From the NCBI GenBank assembly GCA_004369045.1, contig ML213523.1, positions 323,688 through 387,687 on the forward strand: a DNA stretch of 64,000 nt, written 5' to 3'. Source of the stretch: Heliocybe sulcata (Eukaryota; Basidiomycota; Agaricomycetes; Gloeophyllales; Gloeophyllaceae). Numbering within the stretch: the first letter of the stretch is position 1; each line of letters starts with the position of its first letter. The notes below the pieces were generated by a model that was given only the letters and a program-made list of their open reading frames with translations, searched no databases and was not told the DNA's origin. The translations under genes and the position numbers were made by a program. This document shows, piece after piece, positions 60,570-64,000 of the stretch.

Positions 60570-61881
60570 TGACTTAACGCGTATTCTTCAGGAACAGCAG
60601 GAAGCTCCCCAGGGGTCTGTGGAACTCGCCACGGAGACGTGGTCGGAGATATTTATCATGGCGCACGACCCAGGGCGCCCGTCCGACTTACGCAGCCTCA
60701 TGCTCGTATGCAAATATTGGCAGGAGATCGTGCAGAGCACACAGGCGCTGTGGACGTCCGTTATATTGGTGCGGCCACAGTCCTTCTTACAGACGGACGT
60801 GTTGCGCGACCGCCTTCGGAGGTCTGGCAACCTGCCTCTGGACGTTAAGCTCCTCTGTCGGTGCGTGCCCGAGCGCGTCATGCTCCCCGTCATCGAGGCA
60901 CTCGTCGACCACCTACCAAGACTACGGTCCTTGGATATACTGCATCAGCATAGGCAGACGCTCTTTGCGGCGGTCGATAGGCTTGGCGTTATGCAAGGAG
61001 CTGGCGTCCGAAGGCCTGCGCCGGCGTTGCAAACGCTGAGACTCGACTGGCATGCTTCAGGCGGCGAGCAGCTTATGTCCGGCCACGGCCACGGAGTGGA
61101 GGGTGGCGCATCGCAGTTGGGGTGTCCTGCGCTGACAGAGCTGCAACTCCCGGTTGCGGTCATCTTCACGGACAGGTCAGTCCTGTCCAGGTTGACTGTG
61201 CTACGGTTCCATGCAGCTCCTACGCATACGTCTTCATTGCCAGAGGAGAGTATTGGGGAGTTGCTGGATACTCTGGAAGCTTGCGGAAATCTACGCGTGT
61301 TCTCCTGGCTCGGGCCCCACCTCCAGCCAATTGGCCAACCACATTACTTCCATAATGGCCGTGTTGTCTCAATGCCCAGACTCAGGAGTGTCGAGGTGAC
61401 TACGCCCGGACCTGGAATAGATATCCTCTATTACCTGCACGCTCCGAGGCTGCAAGACCTTCACCTGAACGGAAGTATGATCTGGGGAAGGTCAAAGGGA
61501 CTCTTGCACGACTGGGCCCAGGGACAAGACCGGGTTCTCCAGATGTTGGCTTCTCGCTCGCCGGAAATCTCTCGTATCTTCCTATACAAAATACCGCTAT
61601 ACGAGACGAGCCACGTCTTCAAGATCATCTTCACGCAGTTCAAAGAGCTTCGCCACCTGTCCGTGGACACGTCCGAGTTGACAGAAATCCCAGGTCGGGT
61701 CAGCGCCGTGGGCAGGAAAGTTGTCTGCGAGAAGCTACAGGCGCTGGAGCTGCGGCAGTGCTATTGGGTCTCGAAGCGCAGCCTGAAGGCCTTTCTTAAG
61801 GAGGGGGTTAAGCTGGGCTGTCCCATGCCGCATGTGCGCGTGGAGGACTGTTCATTTACTTGGGCAGAGTTGTTCGAATGA
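60570..61881 (+). CDS. F-box-like protein
   Basis: A continuous frame to the stop at 61881 gives about 436 residues. The first exon is unresolved: the frame is closed upstream at 60541, and an acceptor at 60563 or 60569 probably joins a short upstream exon; I could not pick its ATG. The F-box-like region is at the start (VELATETWSEIFIMAHDPGR, then LMLVCKYWQEIVQ and LWTSVIL), followed by leucine-rich segments (PALQTLRLDW, CPALTELQLPVAV, MPRLRSVEVTTPG, APRLQDLHLNGS, LQALELRQCYWV). This is the same overall architecture as the F-box gene at 56080-58115 but without its acidic tail. Likely an SCF substrate receptor with unknown target. Confidence 0.72.
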
Positions 61882-62159
61882 TAACATCCGAGCGTCTAAT
61901 CAAGGTGGGCAACAAACTGTCCTCGCGTTGTCTAGTCACAACTGATGAGCGTCCCGAAGGACACCTTGTCCGCTCTGATGACTCCCCTCTTCCTCCCAAT
62001 TTTCAGGATCGCACATATGGAAGCCGCACAACCACAAATGTAGCCGTTATTATTTGACTTGAATTCTGACCACAGCCATCCTGTATTTCTACTCCCCGTG
62101 GTAGTCGCGGCACGTACTATCACCAGCCGTGCTTTCGTAGCATAAGATGGCTAAAATCA

Positions 62160-62600
62160 CCGTACGATACTATGTACATACAATTCGCAAAATGTATACA
62201 GACATGCCAGTCCACGCGAGCTAACCACATCACTGACCATATCTCAACTGTCCTGCAAGCTGTATCGGCGGCGCACGAGCGGCATTCGTCTTCCTGCACT
62301 CGTCTAAGCTTCATCTTCCACATCCTCACCCAAATCCCCGCGCAATCCTCCCGCACATTCCTCCAACGTTCTGTCTCGAACACATATTCCATCACCGCTG
62401 CCGCCGCTCGAAGCATCCACTCCCTAGGCCATTAAGGCACTCCAGGTCGCTGAGCAGCCCGCGATTAATGAGCATGCGGATGCAGCACAGGGCGGGGAAG
62501 TTTCGGAGGTTGAGCGCAGCGTTGGCGCAGCCGAAGTAAGATCGTTCTTGCGGCAAGTTAGAACACGTGACCGTTCCCCTGGACGCGTTCGCGTACTGCC
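62160..62600 (-). pseudogene. Degraded duplicate of the gene entering at the right edge
   Basis: The segment 62160-62375 aligns along its length with 63705-64000, sharing AACCACATC, CGAGCGGCATTC and CAATCCTCCCG. Relative to the right-edge copy it has an internal deletion, and its matching frame (LRGDLGEDVEDEA) stops early. Just upstream on the same strand, 62600-62400 keeps an open, natural-looking frame (NAALNLRNFPALCCIRMLIN, then RGLLSDLECL), probably a surviving exon of the same gene. The function of the parent is unknown. It overlaps the promoter of the plus-strand gene at 62621. Confidence 0.6.
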
Positions 62601-62620
62601 ATCGCCTCCTAGGCCTACCA

Positions 62621-63224
62621 ATGTCCTGTACCGTCCCAAAGTCAAAGTCTGCCGTCTTCAGTGGCTACCTCATGGCTCCAGACAAATTCAAGGAGTTTGC
62701 CTGCAGTCTCCCTACGCCTCGCCCCTGGGAGCGCGAGGGATACACCCGGGACCCTTTCGTTCCACAGATTCAAGCATATTGCTATTGGCGCAGGCGACTT
62801 GATCCAAAGAAGCGTAAATACTTCCCAATGATTAGAGGTAATCAGCTACTTCAACTCGACCTCGTTTCATCCTGACCGCATTCCCTCCAGCTCGATACGC
62901 CGCAGACGACAACGAGCCAAGCGTGACTGAGGACCGGATAACGCACATGTTCTTCGCCACCCGCTTTGTACCATACAAGGGGCCGTCGCAGATGAACGAG
63001 TCGCATCCAAACAGCAAGCGCCTTCGGACAGAGACGGAGAAAGACCGGGCGTTGTTGAACTTGTTCAAGCAAGTCGTCGAGAGCGACGGTGCCAAGTTCG
63101 ACCAGGACATGGTCACCTTTGGTACCATAAGGGACTGGCACCCCGCGCACGACCCATACTCTGTATGTCTTCAGTTTGACCGCGTCCTCGCAATTTCACA
63201 TTAATCCTGTTTCTCTAGTTTTAA
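62621..63224 (+). CDS. Small lineage-specific hypothetical protein
   Basis: Three exons (62621-62837, 62891-63162, 63219-63224) encode 164 residues. Notable segments are FSGYLMAPDKFKEFACSLPT, IQAYCYWRRRLDPKKRKYFP and, in exon 2, EDRITHMFFATRFVPYKGPS and LLNLFKQVVESDGAKFDQDM. There is no signal peptide or membrane helix, and the protein looks compact and soluble. I recognise it only as a type of short hypothetical protein often found in several copies in polypore-like genomes. The final coding exon is just 6 nt (Phe-stop). It sits between the degraded and right-edge copies of another gene, which suggests that the interval took part in a local duplication. Confidence 0.6.
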
Positions 63225-63770
63225 GTCAGATTAGCCAGGTACGCAACTGATGTTTTCGCTTTGACATCTCTCTCTGATGTCGCACATTGCACAATTGAAT
63301 GGTGTGCGTTCTCGCCTCACTGGCAGTCGCGAACGATGGGATTCTTTGAGACGAAGTCAGAGCATTCACTGGCTTTATGTACCTATGTTGTCTGCAAAGT
63401 AGTATATTCTACCTCATCTGCACGATATTTTGTAAAACTGCCGTGTTCTGAGGGGCGCCTGGGAGTGACTTACTCAAACTATTTCGCGCTAGACAGAAGC
63501 TGCGGCATATCGTGGACTCGTACCCATGCACATGCGTAATTTCCAGATAGACGGGAATCGAAGGAATGCCACACTAGCCGCGTTCAACGCAGCGAAAGCA
63601 AAAGGATGGGAACTAGGTGAGAGATAGATGTCTCTGACCGCTACGCGGATGGGCTTATAAGGCAATGTCTATCCAGCTTTTCTTTTTTGTGTAACCTACG
63701 GTGTTATGTACATAGAATCGCAACACGTATATTAACACGCCAGCCCACGAGATCAAACCACATCAGAGCG
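63225..63770. other. Spacer before the right-edge gene
   Basis: About 550 bases with no supported gene. The last 65 bases (from about 63705) already belong to the duplicated 3' flank shared with 62160-62230. Confidence 0.4.
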
Positions 63771-64000
63771 TCATTGACCGAATCGCATCTGTCCTGCAAC
63801 CTGCATCGGTGGTACACGAGCGGCATTCATCTTCCTACATTCGTTTAGGAGCTGCCTCAGCTCGCTCCTATTGATCGCGTCGAACTCCCCGTCCCTCTGC
63901 AATGACTCCTCACTCAAAGCCGTCTCCGTCGCATCTTCATCCTCCACGTCGCCCTCCAACTCGGGCAAATTCCCGAGCAATCCTCCCGTACAGTCCTCCA
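63771..64000 (-). CDS. 3' end of an uncharacterised gene running off the right edge
   Basis: The last 70 or so codons are in the window: an acidic stretch (LPELEGDVEDEDATETALSE), then INRSELRQLLNECRKMNAAR and a C-terminus PPMQVAGQMRFGQ with the stop at 63771. The rest lies outside. A degraded copy of the same 3' end is at 62160-62375. No family is recognised. Confidence 0.5.
   Translation of the reverse strand, partial: EDCTGGLLGNLPELEGDVEDEDATETALSEESLQRDGEFDAINRSELRQLLNECRKMNAARVPPMQVAGQMRFGQ

Overview
The window looks like nuclear DNA of a filamentous basidiomycete, most likely an Agaricomycete (a polypore-type wood or litter fungus, by inference). Nearly every recognisable gene is broken by several short introns (about 45-90 nt) with GT...AG borders, genes are dense on both strands, and proline/serine-rich 'hypothetical' proteins alternate with compact housekeeping genes. 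No rRNA, convincing tRNA, CRISPR array, retrovirus-like element or intact DNA transposon was recognised. Coordinates come from manual reading: exons were accepted when splice borders and codon phase agreed across the gene, and unresolved ends are flagged.

Left third (1-20 kb): a head-to-tail pair of paralogous genes of unknown function with the same intron plan (630-2296, 2646-4275, +); a La-motif RNA-binding protein (4936-8351, -); an ORT1/ARG11-like mitochondrial ornithine carrier (8654-9826, -); a secreted, probably surface-anchored GH16 beta-glucanase (10904-12515, +); the tiny ATP synthase subunit K gene (12850-13275, +); a probable DUF4048 protein (13737-15243, -); and a large disordered protein with Tyr-Ser-Gln/Arg-Pro repeats (17492-19814, +).

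Middle (20-44.5 kb): a very large RBR-type E3 ubiquitin ligase carrying four CCCH zinc fingers and an RRM-like domain (20062 to beyond 25428, -); a KAR5/Tht1-family nuclear-fusion protein (25860-28308, -); an unknown Agaricomycete protein (30355-31970, +); S-adenosylhomocysteine hydrolase with one GC-AG intron (32935-34676, +); mitochondrial ribosome recycling factor (35149-36068, +); a SNF2/RING helicase of the Rad5/Rad16/Uls1 group (36399-41973, -); and a membrane-anchored ubiquitin-fold (UBL3/MUB-like) protein ending in a CaaX box (43640-44465, -).

Right third (44.5-64 kb): a gene-poor 4.9-kb stretch holding a 331-bp imperfect foldback with a TATA box upstream; an ammonium transporter (49332-51291, +) followed by an Asp/Glu/hydantoin racemase of the Dcg1 type (51709-52515, +), a small nitrogen-related neighbourhood; eIF3g (53547-54662, +); a 98-residue Cys-rich protein (54900-55364, -); two F-box proteins (56080-58115, - and about 60570-61881, +); and a right-edge duplication in which a gene tail entering from outside the window (63771-64000, -) has a degraded copy at 62160-62600 around a small lineage-specific gene (62621-63224, +).

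Most genes act independently in housekeeping (translation: LARP, eIF3g, RRF1; one-carbon metabolism: SAH1; mitochondria: ORT1, ATP19) or in ubiquitin biology (RBR, UBL3, two F-box proteins, RING/SNF2). The least familiar items are the CCCH-RRM-RBR ligase, the foldback, and the uncharacterised paralogous and lineage-specific proteins.
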